The notes: generated from the sequence alone by a model not told the origin. A DNA stretch of 64,000 nucleotides from Proteles cristata cristata (GCA_017311185.1 JAESUZ010003165.1:248001-312000), one strand, 5' to 3'; positions 33,005 through 45,260 are shown, counted from the stretch's first letter. A program made the numbers and translations.

Positions 33005-33227
33005 CTTTTTTTCTTTTCTCTCTCTCTTTTTTTTTTTTTTTTTTTTTGAGAGAGAGAGAACATGTGCAAATGATGGAGGGGCAGAAGGGGGGGAGAGGGA
33101 GAATCTTAAGCAGACTCCATGCCCAGTGCAGAGATGGACACGGGGCTCAATCCCACAGTCCTGGGAGCAAGACCTGAGACAAAATCAAGCTTCAGGTACT
33201 TAAATGACTCACCTGCCCGGTTGCCCC
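33005..33227 (-). mobile_element. Older carnivore SINE (shared-carnivoran-like type)
   Basis: Differs from the rest: reversed body 'gaatcttaagcagactccatgcccagtgcagagatggacacggggctcaatcccacagtcctggg' is the wording of the general carnivoran SINEC group, as in dogs. Flanked by 'ttgactgtttcttttt' (32988-33003) and 'ttgactcttccttttt' (33228-33243), a decayed TSD. A T/CT-rich tract is fused to the tail. Confidence 0.88.
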
Positions 33228-33244
33228 TTGACTCTTCCTTTTTA

Positions 33245-34289
33245 ACCTCCAGGAATCTTAAATGTTCGCCACCTGATAGTTTCCTATCTGTATTAAACAT
33301 TATTAAAAAAAGTACTTAATAGTCATTTGACTTAAATTAAATTCAAAATCTTTAAGATCACTCTCAAGAGGCCAATACATCTGAATGTTAACGGGATCCC
33401 ACAGTAAAAGTTTTATAATGGTTTATTCAGAGTTGTAGAACCACAAAAATTATTTCTCAAACAAGCACATATGATTTAGTCTACATCTATATCTTAGATT
33501 CTAACGGATGTGTCTGTTTTCTACTGTTTAAATTACTCACTCTAAACACCAGAGTTGTACATGGGATGTATCCAGAATTATACTGAAGTCATTAGTGGCT
33601 ACTTCTTGTCAATAAAGAGAAGCTTGCAGGATTAATGGATAAAGCCTAAAAAATACTCAACCACAGGGGGGAAAATGATGATGAGCTTTAATTGTGGATC
33701 TTATAGTTTTACCCCAACTTTAACAAAAATATGAATAATAGCTTTAAAAACTTTTTTTTTTAATGGCAACAATTTCCCATCAGATTCAGTGGCCCACTCT
33801 GATAAGGAATGTAGCTTCCTAGAACCAGGGGCTCAAGGGTCTGCCACGCTGCTTTGGCAGAAGGGACAATTTTACCTTCCAAAGAGGAAATACAGACCTG
33901 AAGGTGCTATGGTGTGAAGCTGCCAGAAAGAAGTAAAGAAGAGGCTTCTTTCTCAGAAAATGTAGAAAGACCAAGACCTGATGATATTATTTGAACTCCT
34001 AAATGCAGCCATTCCTGACACCAGGAATGCCTCCCAGACTTTGACAGTGATGTGAATCTCTAATTTCATTCTTTTCTCTTTAATCCATTTTGAATTAGAT
34101 TTTGGTCACTAACCAATTAAAGAGTCGAAGATGTTGGTACTCATTTTTTTTTTTAAGGCTTTGTGGTTTATTTCCTATTGTTCTATCAGATGTCATTTAC
34201 AGCATAACTGTGACTTTGGATTTTATGCTGCTAGCTTGCTTGAAAACTAGAAATCTTCTTTGAAATGCACAAAGTAAAGCTAACCAGGC
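33245..34289. other. Unique non-coding DNA
   Basis: No feature recognised. Confidence 0.5.
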
Positions 34290-34465
34290 TGAGAAGAAAC
34301 ACATCCCTCTCTCAGCTCCCACAGCAGCACCCGCGTGGTAACTAGTGACTTCTGCATCTTCAAACTCCTTGGGGACCAGGACCAGGTCTTTCATCTCTGT
34401 ATCCCCAGAGCCTAATCAAGTACTTACTATGTGGTACACCTTCGGGAAATGCTTATTAAGTTAAT
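34290..34465 (+). mobile_element. LINE2 3' terminus
   Basis: 'ggaccaggtctttcatctctgtatccccagagcctaatcaagtacttactatgtggtacacc' is the end of L2. Only the last approximately 100 bp is convincing. Confidence 0.6.
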
Positions 34466-34489
34466 GGGTCTCAGCATCACACGGCCATT

Positions 34490-35060
34490 TGCCTGGCCCT
34501 AGCTGGCTAGCTCACCTCCAATTCTGAGAACAGCCATCCCAAATTTTCCATTCTCACAGTCCTCACAATTGCCTTGCTTTCTCTTACTGCTCACTAATCA
34601 TTTTGCCTCCTACTTCATTGTAGAAATGAGCAAAGCATGAACTCCCACTACTTATCTTCTCGCCTTCACATCACCTATCTCCTCTTTCTTTCTGCCAATC
34701 TGAGGGCATAAAGGACCTTCTCTTTGGTTCTCTTTCTCCTCCCTTCCCATACCCTGCATGTTCGCCATCTTATTCCCTTTGCCATGCTCCTTCTTTCTCT
34801 AGAATATGCAACCCCTTCCTCTCTGCGTTAGTGCCTTCTCTCTGAAGTGTGCAAGTCTCCCCCAGCCTTGATCCAACATCTCCCTTTAATCATCCCTCTG
34901 ACCTTCCATTCACAGCCAAACTCCTGGAAAGATTGATCCAACTGGTTCACTCACTCCCATGAACACCTAAACCCCAATGCTACTAGCACTCTGCCTCTCC
35001 TATTCCACAGAAGTCTCTCTGCATAAACAACACCTGTCAAGCACTTGTACAACTTTGCAA
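34490..35060. other. Pyrimidine-rich, unclassified sequence
   Basis: A C/T-rich stretch with phrases like 'agccaaactcctggaaagattgatccaactgg' that look repeat-derived. No family could be assigned and no coding frame of note is present. Confidence 0.35.
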
Positions 35061-35351
35061 ACTTATAATTCGCTATTTGGTCACTGGTGTGAGGTTCCTA
35101 TAAATTTTAGTTACTTGGCAATAATATTAAAATAAAACTCTGTGTTATAATGTTTCACTAAAATGAGGAAGTCAAGCCATAGTGCTAATGGCAAAAGGAT
35201 AACACAACTGAGTATTTTGTCAATGTCAATCTGCCATCAATGTATTCATAGGCAACAGTGCCAGTGTAAACCTGGATTCTGCATACAGGTGAGAGTCAAA
35301 AACATAAGTCATATTGTATGCACAAAATTATCCCTAAATTATAAAAATTTT

Positions 35352-35579
35352 GGGGTTCCTGGGTGGCTCAGTCGGTTGAGCGTCCGACTTCCGCTCAGGT
35401 CATGATCTCATGGCTCATGGGTTTGAGGCCGACATCGGGCTCTGTGCTGACAGCTCAGAGCCTGGAGCCTGTTTCAGATTCTGTATCTCCCTCTCGCTTT
35501 GCCCCTCCCCTGTTCATGCTCTATCTGTGTGTCTCTCTCTCAAAATAAGCAAACATTAAAATTTTTTTGAAATAACTAA
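35352..35579 (+). mobile_element. Felid-type SINE with 18-bp TSD
   Basis: TSD 'ctaaattataaaaatttt' (35334-35351) and 'ctaaattataaaaagttt' (35580-35597), one mismatch. Confidence 0.97.
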
Positions 35580-35597
35580 CTAAATTATAAAAAGTTT

Positions 35598-37783
35598 GAA
35601 ACAAAATATTTTTTAAAGCATCTTAATATCCAGGTAAATGATAATTAGGATATTACATTTAAATGTAGAGAAATTTGTTCTCCAATCAAAAATTTAATCT
35701 ATAGAGAACAGTTGCTCACAAAATATTTTAAAATATTCACAAATCATTCAAGTAATTATATTTAAAATCATCGCAGTTTTGGAATGAATCCCTTTGTGAT
35801 CAACTGTCACCCATAAATTATAAAAACATGTTAAGAAAGAGAAAGAGTAGGCGAAACTTATGGTTGAAAACATCTTATTTCTTAAAAACATGTTTACCAT
35901 TAAGATGGCATAAATAACTTTTCAACTGTGACTAAAGGTTTTTTAAAAATTACTGAAAATCAGAATGAAAGCTAAAATTGTTTTAACTTAAGAACTAAGC
36001 TTTTGATTCCTGACAAATTTGCCCAAATTCCATATAAAACCATTGCTATAGCAAAGATCTAATTCATACTGAATACCATTAATGAGATTTAATGTTTCTC
36101 CGTCTCTGCACTAATATCAGAGCTGACAGCAGGTACACCACAAAAACAAAATGTATTTGTATAAGATACAGGCAATTGACATCGGAAACTGTACTAAGGA
36201 GAAACGTTGGAGAATCATGGGGTCATCCAGCTAAATTTTTTTTAATTGCACCAGCTCAAAATTATTTTCCTAAAACTTTAAACCAGGTCTAATATCATGC
36301 CATTAACACACGTAGACATTTTGCTGCAAAATTTAAGTGTATTTACTCTGTCTTCTATGTCTTTTGGATTGAGAAGTGGTAAAGTTCTCAGAGGAGATGG
36401 CAAGAAAAGAACTGGAAAGCGTTCCTAGTACTATCAACTCCTTGTATGCATCTGCAGAAAGATTGGCCATTTTTCAAAATATCAACAAGTAGAGATTAAT
36501 AATGTGCAAGAAGCTACATAATTTTAAGAAATGTGCTGGACTTGCACCCTAGTGCATTATTAGGTGTGATCGAAACATTCCAAAAGCTATGAAAACATCG
36601 GATGTTGTAAAAAATGATTTTTCAATCAAACAAATAGGTGGCTGATAAATCAAAGGATTTGGTGATAGTGTTGTACAAATCTGAATTTACATTGGGTTTA
36701 AAATTTCTTTATCATATGCTGAGTTATAAGACTTCTTTCTAAAAAGGTTAAATGCAGAATCACAGGTATTTTCTTACTTTCAAAATAGAAGCGATTCTTC
36801 AGCTAAATCTCAAAATAGATTTTGCAAAAGAGTGGAAAGCATGTAAAAGAGTATTCTCCAAACATGTAAAGGTCAACAAAACCATCTTTTCAGAGAAGCA
36901 AGATTATAGCTTTTGGATTTAGGTATTTCTCCACAGCTCTCCTAAAAATGGTAAATATTCTGAAATACTATTCTGAAATATGTATTGCTTGTAGTGGATG
37001 CAGTATTATTCCAACTTAAATTTACCTTTCAAGGCCAATAATTTGAGCAAAATGAAAGAGCTACCGTCTAAAAGTAATAAACACTTAAACAATCGAGGAT
37101 TTGAAAAAACTCTGTAGATGATAAAAACATGATTCAGAGATTTTAATTTTATTGATAATGTAAGATTAAGTCTCTTATGGTTGAATTACCTTTACACATT
37201 CTGGCTCTTTATTTAATACAAACTTCATAATAATGCACCCTGCCTTTCATGGCTATTGCATGGCATATTACTTTAGCTTGTACAGTTATTATAGCAACTC
37301 ATATTCTATTCTGAATTATCTGAAAAAATTTGGGGGGTTGAAGGGAGAGTTTATAAAGAGATTTAGTAACCTGTCACAAATTTTAAAACACAGAAGTTGT
37401 TAACCAACTCAACTGAACTTAAAGACTACTGTTCTATTCATTCATATGAGCTGAGGGAACCGATGAGGTGATACTGATTTAATTACATCATAATTAAAAT
37501 ACTGTTATAATTCACACATTAAACATTTATTTATAGGTCCAAAAGCTTTATTGTTGTGGAACAATGTTGATACTATTGTTTGGATGAGATAATGGAATCA
37601 GTTTGTTACTTTATGAAAATCCTCTCTTAATATTTTTTAAAAAACCCTTATTTTGTCAAATATTAACATGAAATGTCTTCTAAAACCTCTTGCATGCTTA
37701 CTTAGGATCAAATCTGGAGAATTCAATACTACAAATTAAAAGTAATCTGAGGACACACACAAACACTCAGTTTGGGGTGTCAC
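35598..37783. other. Repeat-poor AT-rich unique DNA, 2.2 kb
   Basis: No SINE, LINE or DNA transposon recognised, and no open frame above about 66 codons. Strong A/T bias with balanced composition, unlike decayed L1. A candidate for conserved non-coding sequence. Confidence 0.55.
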
Positions 37784-37799
37784 ACTTGAAATGTTTCTT

Positions 37800-38013
37800 T
37801 ATTTAATGTTTGTTTATTTTTTAGACAGAGAGACAGAGACAGAGTGTGAATGGGAGAGGGGCAGAGAGAGAGGGAGACGCAGGATCCACAGCAGGCTCCA
37901 GGCTCTTAGCTGTCAGCACAGAGCCCGACACAGGCCTCGAACTCATGAACTGTGAGTTCATGACCTGAGCTGAAGTTGGAGGCTTAACCGACTGAGCCAC
38001 CCAGGCGGCCCTT
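37800..38013 (-). mobile_element. Felid-type SINE
   Basis: TSD 'acttgaaatgtttctt' (37784-37799) and 'acttgaggtgtttctt' (38014-38029), 14 of 16. Reversed head 'gccacccaggcggccc'. Confidence 0.96.
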
Positions 38014-38029
38014 ACTTGAGGTGTTTCTT

Positions 38030-38814
38030 AATCTTTCCTGATTTATTTGGTCCTTTTAAGAACATAAGGAATCCTATAGGTTCCTTCCCTCTATTCCAGA
38101 CATATTATATACACACATACCCCTGCCTGAAGCCTAACATGGGAACTCTCCTCAGGAAAATGGGTCCCAAGTTAGTCAACTTTCCTTCAATCAAGACGAT
38201 TTTCCCTTTCTGGTTCCCAAAGGACCATAAAACAAGGCTTAGTTTTGTTTTGATTTGTTTCGTATTGTTGTAAGAATTCTAAAATAAATCCTTTAGTGCT
38301 TCTGCTGTGGTAAAGTCACTCTAAGACATCAAAACCGTTTGGTTGGATCCTTCTTCCTGAAGAACCATGCACAGATTTTAACTAACCTTGTATAAAAATC
38401 TCCATGAGACCACCCTTCCAGTCTGCCCATCTCTTAAGCCTGTTCCCTAAGCTATTTGATCTCATTTCTCAGGCTTTTGGACAGGAGGCTATTCAGAAGG
38501 ACTGAACTACAGACTGTCCCCTACATGTGGCAGAAACATACTTTTCAAATTTCACATGCTCAGTACAAACTGTAAGCACATCACTGTGGAGGTGATTGGG
38601 AACTTCTTGTTTGTTATAATAAGAGCAAGAACTATTATTATTATTATTATTATTATTATTACTACATTTTTGAGTAGTTTAATTTTGTAAATAACCACAA
38701 ATCAATTCTAATTTAATACTTTCTTACATTTTATGGATGATTATATTGTAAAAAAAAAAAAGGGGGGGGCCATTAAGAGACTAAAAAAAAAATCCTGTCA
38801 CCTCTCCAGTTGTG
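38030..38814. other. Unique non-coding DNA with simple repeats
   Basis: Contains the (ATT)n repeat and the A-run/G-run junction at about 38749-38769. An 85-codon frame (38016-38273) is without recognisable features. Confidence 0.5.
38632..38661. repeat. (ATT)n microsatellite
   Basis: About 10 uninterrupted ATT units. Confidence 0.97.
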
Positions 38815-38960
38815 TCACTGAATTTGCAGTCAGAAGACCTAATCTCTGCCACTCACCGTGTGGCCATAAGCAGGTCCAAGCTCCCCAAGTCTGCTTCCTC
38901 ATCTTTAAAACAGGCATAACACCACTCACCAGACAGAGCTCTTGTGAGGTTTAAACTATA
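38815..38960 (-). mobile_element. MIR fragment
   Basis: 'gcagtcagaagacctaatctctgccactcaccgtgtggcc', 'cttcctcatctttaaaacaggcataac' and 'cttgtgaggtttaaactatat' are reversed MIR. Confidence 0.85.
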
Positions 38961-38964
38961 TAGT

Positions 38965-39087
38965 TCATGACCTGGCTTCCACCCTCATTTCCAATCCTTA
39001 CACTGAAGTGTCTTTATACTTCATCAACATGCATCCTATTTTCTAATCACACCAAACTCCTGAAGCTTCTCTAAAAATGTCATCTTC
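38965..39087 (+). mobile_element. LINE2 3' region, part 1 (split by a SINE)
   Basis: 'cctggcttccaccctcatttccaatcc' and 'cacaccaaactcctgaagcttc' resemble L2. Continues after the SINE at 39327. Confidence 0.6.
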
Positions 39088-39326
39088 TTGACACCTGAGT
39101 GGCTCCGTCAGTTAAGCATCCCATTCTTGGTTTCAGCTCAGGTCATGATCTCACAGTTTCTGAGTTCGAGCCTCTCATCAGGCTCTGCACTGACAGCTTG
39201 GGATTTCTCTCCGTCCCCCCCACCCCTCATCTCTCTTACTCTCTCTCTGCCCCTCCCCTGCACATGCTCTCAATTTCTCAAAAATAAATCAATAAACTTA
39301 AAAATAAAAATAGTTAAAAAATAAGT
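39088..39326 (+). mobile_element. Felid-type SINE, older subfamily, in LINE2
   Basis: 'ttcttggtttcagctcagg' variant with a C-rich change in the body (gtcccccccacccc). TSD 'aaaaatgtcatcttc' (39073-39087) and 'aaaaacaccatcttc' (39327-39341). The tail is long and degenerate. Confidence 0.93.
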
Positions 39327-39600
39327 AAAAACACCATCTTCATTTCCCCTTGTTTCAAAAGCCTTCTCCATCTATATACTTGGATAATCCAGATTAACTC
39401 ATCAACACTCAACAAACCCTTCCTTGACCATCTCCAAGTTGAATCAGCTCATCCTCCAGGCCCCAAGAGCCCATACAAATGTAATATTTACCTGTTTATT
39501 GGTCCAACTCCCTGACCACACTCTACATCCCTCAGGTTCCTAAACTATGCCTCTCTTCCATCTTCCATCTCAAATTCATACCTGGCACATGCCTAGCCCA
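39327..39600 (+). mobile_element. LINE2 3' region, part 2
   Basis: 'aacaaacccttccttgaccatctcc', 'atgtaatatttacctgtttattgg' and the terminal 'atacctggcacatgcctagcccacggtgg' give the L2 end. Confidence 0.65.
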
Positions 39601-40779
39601 CGGTGGGGGCTGGGGCGGGAGGGAGGCTCAGTGGGTGATTAAATGAACATATGACACACAAAGAGCATTGGGCTTGGTTATTTGTGATATTAGTACAGAT
39701 TCAGAGTAGGTTAGCACAGTCTGAAACCTAAACCCTTAAGAGATTATGGAACTTATGCGCGCCCTGATATCACTTCATTTTTGTGATTTAAACAATAACT
39801 GCTAGTGTTCCTAGGATATGTTTTATAAAGAAAATGAAAATCATCATCAAATGAATCCCACATATGGTCAGCACACTCTGTTAAGAATGTTTTATCTTGT
39901 TTGTATTAAGTTAGCATCAAGGTCTTTCAGCTTACGAATCCTATGAACTAGGAAAGCTGACATACAAAACTTCAATATATCACAAAGCTACCTTGTCAGC
40001 ATGCTTTTCTCGGGTTTCAGTGTGGTCACTGAATTCAATTGCTTAGCAGTAGAATTTGAAGGCTTATATATACTTCCTGTTATTGGCCTGTATAATTCCT
40101 TATTAAAACAATTATATCCTTGTGCCAGAATGTACATATTCTGTTACAAATAATAGTAAGAAAGAGAAAGAAAGCAGAGAAAGAAAACTGAATTCAAATA
40201 GTCACTTTGTGTAACTAAAAATTACAGAACTACTCCGAATTTGATAGAAGTTATAATTAGAACTGTTCAAAAGGGACAAAAAATAGCAATAAAGCAAGAA
40301 ACAAATAAACCCTAAGAGTGAATCACAGTACTTTATACCAAATAAACACATGCCTCGCTGGCGTTCTTGCGCTAAGGAACTACGTGACGGAAGTCTGAAC
40401 TGCGTGCAGACTCCAGGCAGATGATTCCATGAGCAGAAACATGCGGGATAGAATTTAAAGCAGAGAGATTGGAGTCAGGTGAGCAATTAGGTTAAAAATG
40501 TCCAGACAGTGGGACTCTGGGGGCGTGTGACCCATGGTGGGGCTGAATGTGCTGTGTTCATATTCCCGCATTTCCGGACCTTGGGAAACTCAACCTTTCA
40601 CATAGAATGACCATCTTAACTGACACTCAGGGTTGTGGGGTGAAACTTCTGTTCTACAATTCGCCTACTTTATCTTCCGTCACCGATAACGTTTTCCTTC
40701 CAGGTCCCATTCTTACTGATGGCACAACAAACAAACAAACAAAAAATCTTTTCGCTTAATTTAAAAGGAAATCTTTTCC
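39601..40779. other. Unique non-coding DNA
   Basis: No repeat recognised apart from (CAAA)n at about 40726-40745. Confidence 0.5.
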
Positions 40780-41340
40780 CTCCCTCATCCTTCTTCCCAA
40801 GATGCCGTTGTCTGTGTGAAGAGGAACATCTGGTTCCTGTATCCCCTGGGTTCTCTCTGGCTTCGCTGCGATGTCCTGCAATGTGCCGTCTGCTGGGAAG
40901 CCTCTGCTAGGGAGACTGATTTCTCTGGCCTTGTTTTCGATGGTGTGAGCCCGGCACCCGCTACTGATGGCCGTGAAGCTTGCCGTCCCTGCGCTCTGCA
41001 TCCTCCAGCGCCTGGCCCTTTGGTCTACTCGTCCCCTCAGGACGGGATGGCGGAGAGCAAATGGGGAAGGGGAAGCCTTCGGCTGCTTTCTCTGCTGGAC
41101 GTCCTGCCACGATGAAGGGTCTGCAACTTTCCCAGGCTGTTCCCAAGTGAAAGGGAATATTGACCGCTGGATTCAGACAGATTTATTAGTATTTACTTCT
41201 CCCCTCCTAGTTTCAAGATCCCACCGTACGGTCACAGGATGCAGAAGTGAAAATGTTCTGGCACCTTTCCGGACCTACTTCTCTTCCAACGATTCTCTCC
41301 AGTCCTGGGACATTTGTTCCTTCTCATAGGGTGAGAGCTG
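40780..41340. other. GC-richer unexplained block with overlapping open frames
   Basis: GC and CpG content are visibly higher than in the AT-rich flanks. Open frames: 40816-41115 (+, 99 codons), 40967-41329 (+, 120 codons), 40756-41001 (-, 81 codons). They overlap in different frames and strands and have no domain or membrane segment I recognise. It does not look like a SINE, L1, MIR or L2. It could be an old LTR or pseudogene fragment, a small regulatory element or simply GC drift. Confidence 0.4.
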
Positions 41341-41439
41341 CTCATGAGTTCTGATCTGTGCTCTGCCCTGCTCTTTTCTGCTCCACGACACCTCCTCCAA
41401 GTTCTGAGAACCTGGCTCTAAGAAAACCATTACATACAC

Positions 41440-41475
41440 CTCTTTTTTTCTTCTTCTTCTTCTTCTTCTTCCTCA
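41440..41475. repeat. (TTC)n simple repeat
   Basis: About 9 TTC units preceded by a T run. Homopurine on the other strand, so it can form a triplex. Confidence 0.95.
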
Positions 41476-42135
41476 AAAAAGAATGGCTTTTGCAAATAAA
41501 ATTGCTTCAAGACTATGATCTTGCTATCGATGTGATGAATTCTATTTGGAATTTCAAAGCTGCATTGTGACTATGCTGTTCTCAGCTGGGGCTTTCCTTC
41601 CCAAGAAATAATGGGTATTATTGATTTAATGACATGGGAGAACCAAGGCACAAGTAGGAACTTGTCATTGGGAATCCAGATACATCATTTTAATATTGCC
41701 AAAGTGCATCTCAAGTCCAAATATACATGGTTCAGAAGTTACAACTAATTTGAGTCACTTTTAATGGCTTCAATGGAATTAACAAGTTATGCTTTTTTGT
41801 ACAAACTTTTCATTCATTAGAAAAAACAGAACAGAAGTAAAAAACACAGATTTGCTAAACAAAAAACTCTGAAGTCTACTGGCCTAAAAGAATTTCCCAT
41901 TGTTAATGTGTGAGGCAATTACTGTAATAGAAGACGGTTTCTAACACGGAGAAACAGAACTCATGATCAAAATACTACTTATTCGATTCTCATTAAGATG
42001 TCTCTGAGTTTATAATATTGGAGCTTATTAACTCTCTACCATTCCCAAATGATATTCTAAATATCAATTGACAGGGAGGTTGTCATAATCTTCCTTCTCT
42101 GGGAGAAATAATTGATCAAACCAGGAAGTCCAACC
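41476..42135. other. Unique AT-rich non-coding DNA
   Basis: No feature recognised. Confidence 0.5.
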
Positions 42136-42405
42136 AAAGTAAACAATAAAAGCTAACATTGATGGACTCTGCTATTCTGTGCCAGGAACTGCTCTAAGGG
42201 CATTGCATGTATTATTTATTCTTCGCTATAGTGTTTCAAGGTACGTATCCTCATTTTGAGTTGACCAATTAGGAAATGGAAGCACAGAAAGGTGAGTGGC
42301 TTTCTCAGCAGCAATCAATGAATAAGTGGTGGAGTCAGAGCTTGAACTCAGGCAGACTCACCCCCTGGTCTCTACATCCAACCCCTATGCTAGTGTGGCC
42401 TCACA
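42136..42405 (+). mobile_element. MIR, nearly full length
   Basis: 'aaaagctaacattgatggactctgctattctgtgccaggaactgctctaagggcattgcatg', 'aaatggaagcacagaaaggtg', 'gagcttgaactcaggcagactc', 'cccctatgctagtgtggcc' cover the entire MIR in order. Confidence 0.9.
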
Positions 42406-43780
42406 GGTAAGGAAACGTGAAGGCACTGAATGTGACAGGTAAAGAGAAAAGAACGAGGCAAAAAATGACTCTGCTATCTTTATAAGGACAAAAGAAGGAA
42501 CTAAGATTCCATATTAGAGTTGGCACGCATAATAATTCCCAGAACCATATGTTTCAAATGACCCGATCATTGGGTCTTTCGTTTCTGATCACTTGACATT
42601 TTTAAGCATGAATCATCGAATGAAAAAAATTACAGGGCTTTCTTTTGAACACATTGTTTATTTGTCACCAAGAGATCTCAGATATACTTTAAACAAATTC
42701 CTTCTCTAAAGGAAAGACTACATACCCTCATGAATGGCATAATCCAAAAATAGAAATTATTTAAAACAGCTCTAACACCTTTTCTAAATTTCCTACATTG
42801 TGAAATGACAGCAGTGTCTCCCTTTCAACACTGCCTTCTAGTCAATGTAAAAAGAAATAAACCATCCCCACATGCTCATATTTGGTGTTTACTTTTCCGT
42901 CAGTCATCTAAAACGGGACGCAGGAAAAGGGATGTGTCTGTCTCTGTTAGAAAGAGAAGAAAAGTGAAGGAAAGAAAATCTAATGCAACAAGAGAGTTGC
43001 CAGATTTGGAACTGATTGAAAGAGTTTCGTGTCACCAAACATTTTTCAAAGACCGATCAATCTGCAACTCTTTTTATAAACCAACCTGTAATGACTGGTG
43101 TTTCCACACATTTTCTTCACACAGTTGCTTCTGAGTTTGGCAGTGCCTTTGATTTGAAAACGAATTTCAAACTTTAGATGATCATACAGAACCTTTTTGG
43201 CATCACGGAAAAGAATATTTAGATCATAAAGACTTAAAAGAATGTAAGCTAGAGTTCCAAGTAGTTTAAACTTTCATTACAGAGATGCCGAAAGCCACAT
43301 TGCTCTGCTTACACAAGTATGTTTATAAGTGATGCCATTTGTAACTCTGACTAATTAAAAGAGAATTTATAAGGATGTGAGAAAGAAAAGCATGGATTTA
43401 AAATTAATATTAAGTGAAAAATATAAATTCTACAGTATAGCAAATACCAAGATAGACCCAAGCATCACCATGAGATTGTTCCTATTCACATCTTCTGGCA
43501 TCAAGGGAAAACCACCTTGGAAAAACCAACAAATCCTTAAAATAACAGAGAAGTGCCAGCACTAACAGTGGTATACTCAGTAATCCCTGGGAAAATTCAA
43601 AGAAAGTAGAGTAATGAAATTTGTCACCTGCTGACTGGTTTCTGCTGCTTCAGAAAACAAAGAGCCCAGCAGACCAGGGTTCAGAATGTACAGCCAGAAA
43701 AGAAGGGAATTCCTAACTGCAAAGTAACTGACTCCATTATGAACACAAACCTCATTAACCCTCCTCCCAATCCCCAAACC
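42406..43780. other. Unique non-coding DNA
   Basis: A 109-codon plus frame (42805-43134) is Lys/Arg-rich in the middle but matches no family I know and lacks supporting context. No repeats were recognised. The phrase 'tctgatcacttgacatttttaagcatgaatcatc' near 42585 recurs near 44656. Confidence 0.45.
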
Positions 43781-44697
43781 ACTGGTTCTCAAAAACTCTG
43801 TCCCCAGCCGGCCACATCAACATCTTCTGGGAACTTGCCACAGATACAAATTCTCAGGCTCCACCTAAGACCAGCTGAATCAAAACTCTGGGGATAAGGC
43901 CTGGTAATCTGTGTTTTCATAAACCCAAAAGAGTATCTTAATGCACACTAAAGCTTGAGATCCACTGCCTGGAATGGTATCACACGATCTGTAAAAAGCA
44001 GAGATGCCTGTCTTCAGCCCGTGAATCCTAATAGTTATAACAGTTCAGTTATTGAGGGCTTACTGTGAGCAAAGCCTCCTCATGACACATGCATATAATA
44101 ATATATATATTACATGTGTATATATATCTTCCTGACTTATATATATTACTTAAATTCACCCGTGTAATCCCTATGGACAACTTTGTAACTGCTATGCCAA
44201 TGCAACTCACTAGCTCAACAAGGCATAGTGAAACTAAATCCTAAGAAAAGACAGTGCTACTATGAGAACAGTAAGTTGCTGCAATGTCCATCTACCAGTA
44301 GATACAGAAGCACAAACAGGAACAAAGAGAGCATTCTCATGTATCTCTAAAGCAACACTTACAGCTAAAAATCTTCATAATATTTTGAAATTTCTTTTGA
44401 AAGACAAATAGGTCGAGGTCTAGTCTTTTCCCGTTCTCCTCCAGAATGGGATCTGGACTGAATCCAGCTAGCCAGACCCAGTGAGTAGTAGTTTTGGTGG
44501 TAAGTGAGGTGGCAGGTACCCTACTACACTGTCCTCAAGTCTAACCAACATGTTCCTCAAATACCATCTTTTCCATCCCTACTGCCAGCTCCACAGCCTT
44601 ACGAAATCAATAGATATTCTTAGCATCAGTGGACAGGAAATATAAAATAATTCATTTCTGATCATTTGACATTTTTAAGCATGAATCATCTGGTGAA
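42584..44697. repeat. Dispersed pair of about 37-bp near-identical segments
   Basis: 'ttctgatcacttgacatttttaagcatgaatcatc...tgaaaaaa' at 42584-42626 and 'ttctgatcatttgacatttttaagcatgaatcatctggtgaaaaaatta' at 44655-44703 match at about 35 of 37 positions in direct orientation, 2.07 kb apart. Coordinates span both copies. They may be two pieces of one unnamed ancient repeat or a local duplication. Confidence 0.7.
43782..43967 (-). mobile_element. MER5-type hAT-Charlie DNA transposon
   Basis: Ends 'cactggttctcaa' (left) and 'cttgagatccactg' (right) are the inverted repeats. Interior 'gccacagatacaaattctcaggctcc' and 'taatctgtgttttcataaaccc' are standard MER5A-like wording. Non-autonomous and ancient. 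Confidence 0.85.
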
Positions 44698-44789
44698 AAA
44701 ATTAGATGAAAATAAAGATACAAAATATGATGGGGTTGAAGTGTTTAAATGACAGCTAAAAGTGGGGGGGAAATTAGCAGCCTCTTTTT
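43968..44789. other. Unique non-coding DNA
   Basis: AT dinucleotide-rich patch at about 44090-44150. No other feature except the second member of the dispersed pair. Confidence 0.5.
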
Positions 44790-45260
44790 ATCCCCTTATT
44801 TCGTTCTACTACCTCTTTTGGTGACCTAGGCTTGAAACCTTGAGGTCTTTTCGAGCAATTCTTTCTCCTTATTCTCTCATCCAAGAAATCGCCAAAGCCT
44901 AAAATTATTTTGTTCAGACTCTTGCATATGGCACTTTCTTTCCATTCCAATTTCCCTTACTTTATCTTGGGCCCTTATTATCTTGTCCTAGATTACCACA
45001 GTGGTGTTGGACCTCCTGATAAATTATCATGGAGACGGCTCTCAAATAAAGCCACCTTTATCATGATGCTTCCCTGCTCAAAACCCATCCAAAATACTCC
45101 ATTACTGACAAGGTAAAGTCCAAACTCCTTAAACATAAATATAAGCATCTTCACAGCTTTATCTCCAATGGTTTTTTTTATGTGAATCCTAAATTTGAGT
45201 CACAGTTCTATATTCACTGTCCCCAAAACATTTCAAGGATGTTCCAGTGACTGCTCTTCA
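44790..45260 (+). mobile_element. LINE2 3' region
   Basis: 'gatgcttccctgctcaaaacccatccaaaatactccattactgacaaggtaaagtccaaactcc' is the L2 segment that also occurs at 2617. The downstream 'cttcacagctttatctccaatgg' and upstream part are more diverged. Confidence 0.7.

Noticed and set aside
42805..43134. A 109-codon Lys/Arg-rich frame as a possible nuclear protein exon
   Set aside because: The basic patch follows from A-rich DNA; no known motif and no splice-site or promoter context that I could argue for.
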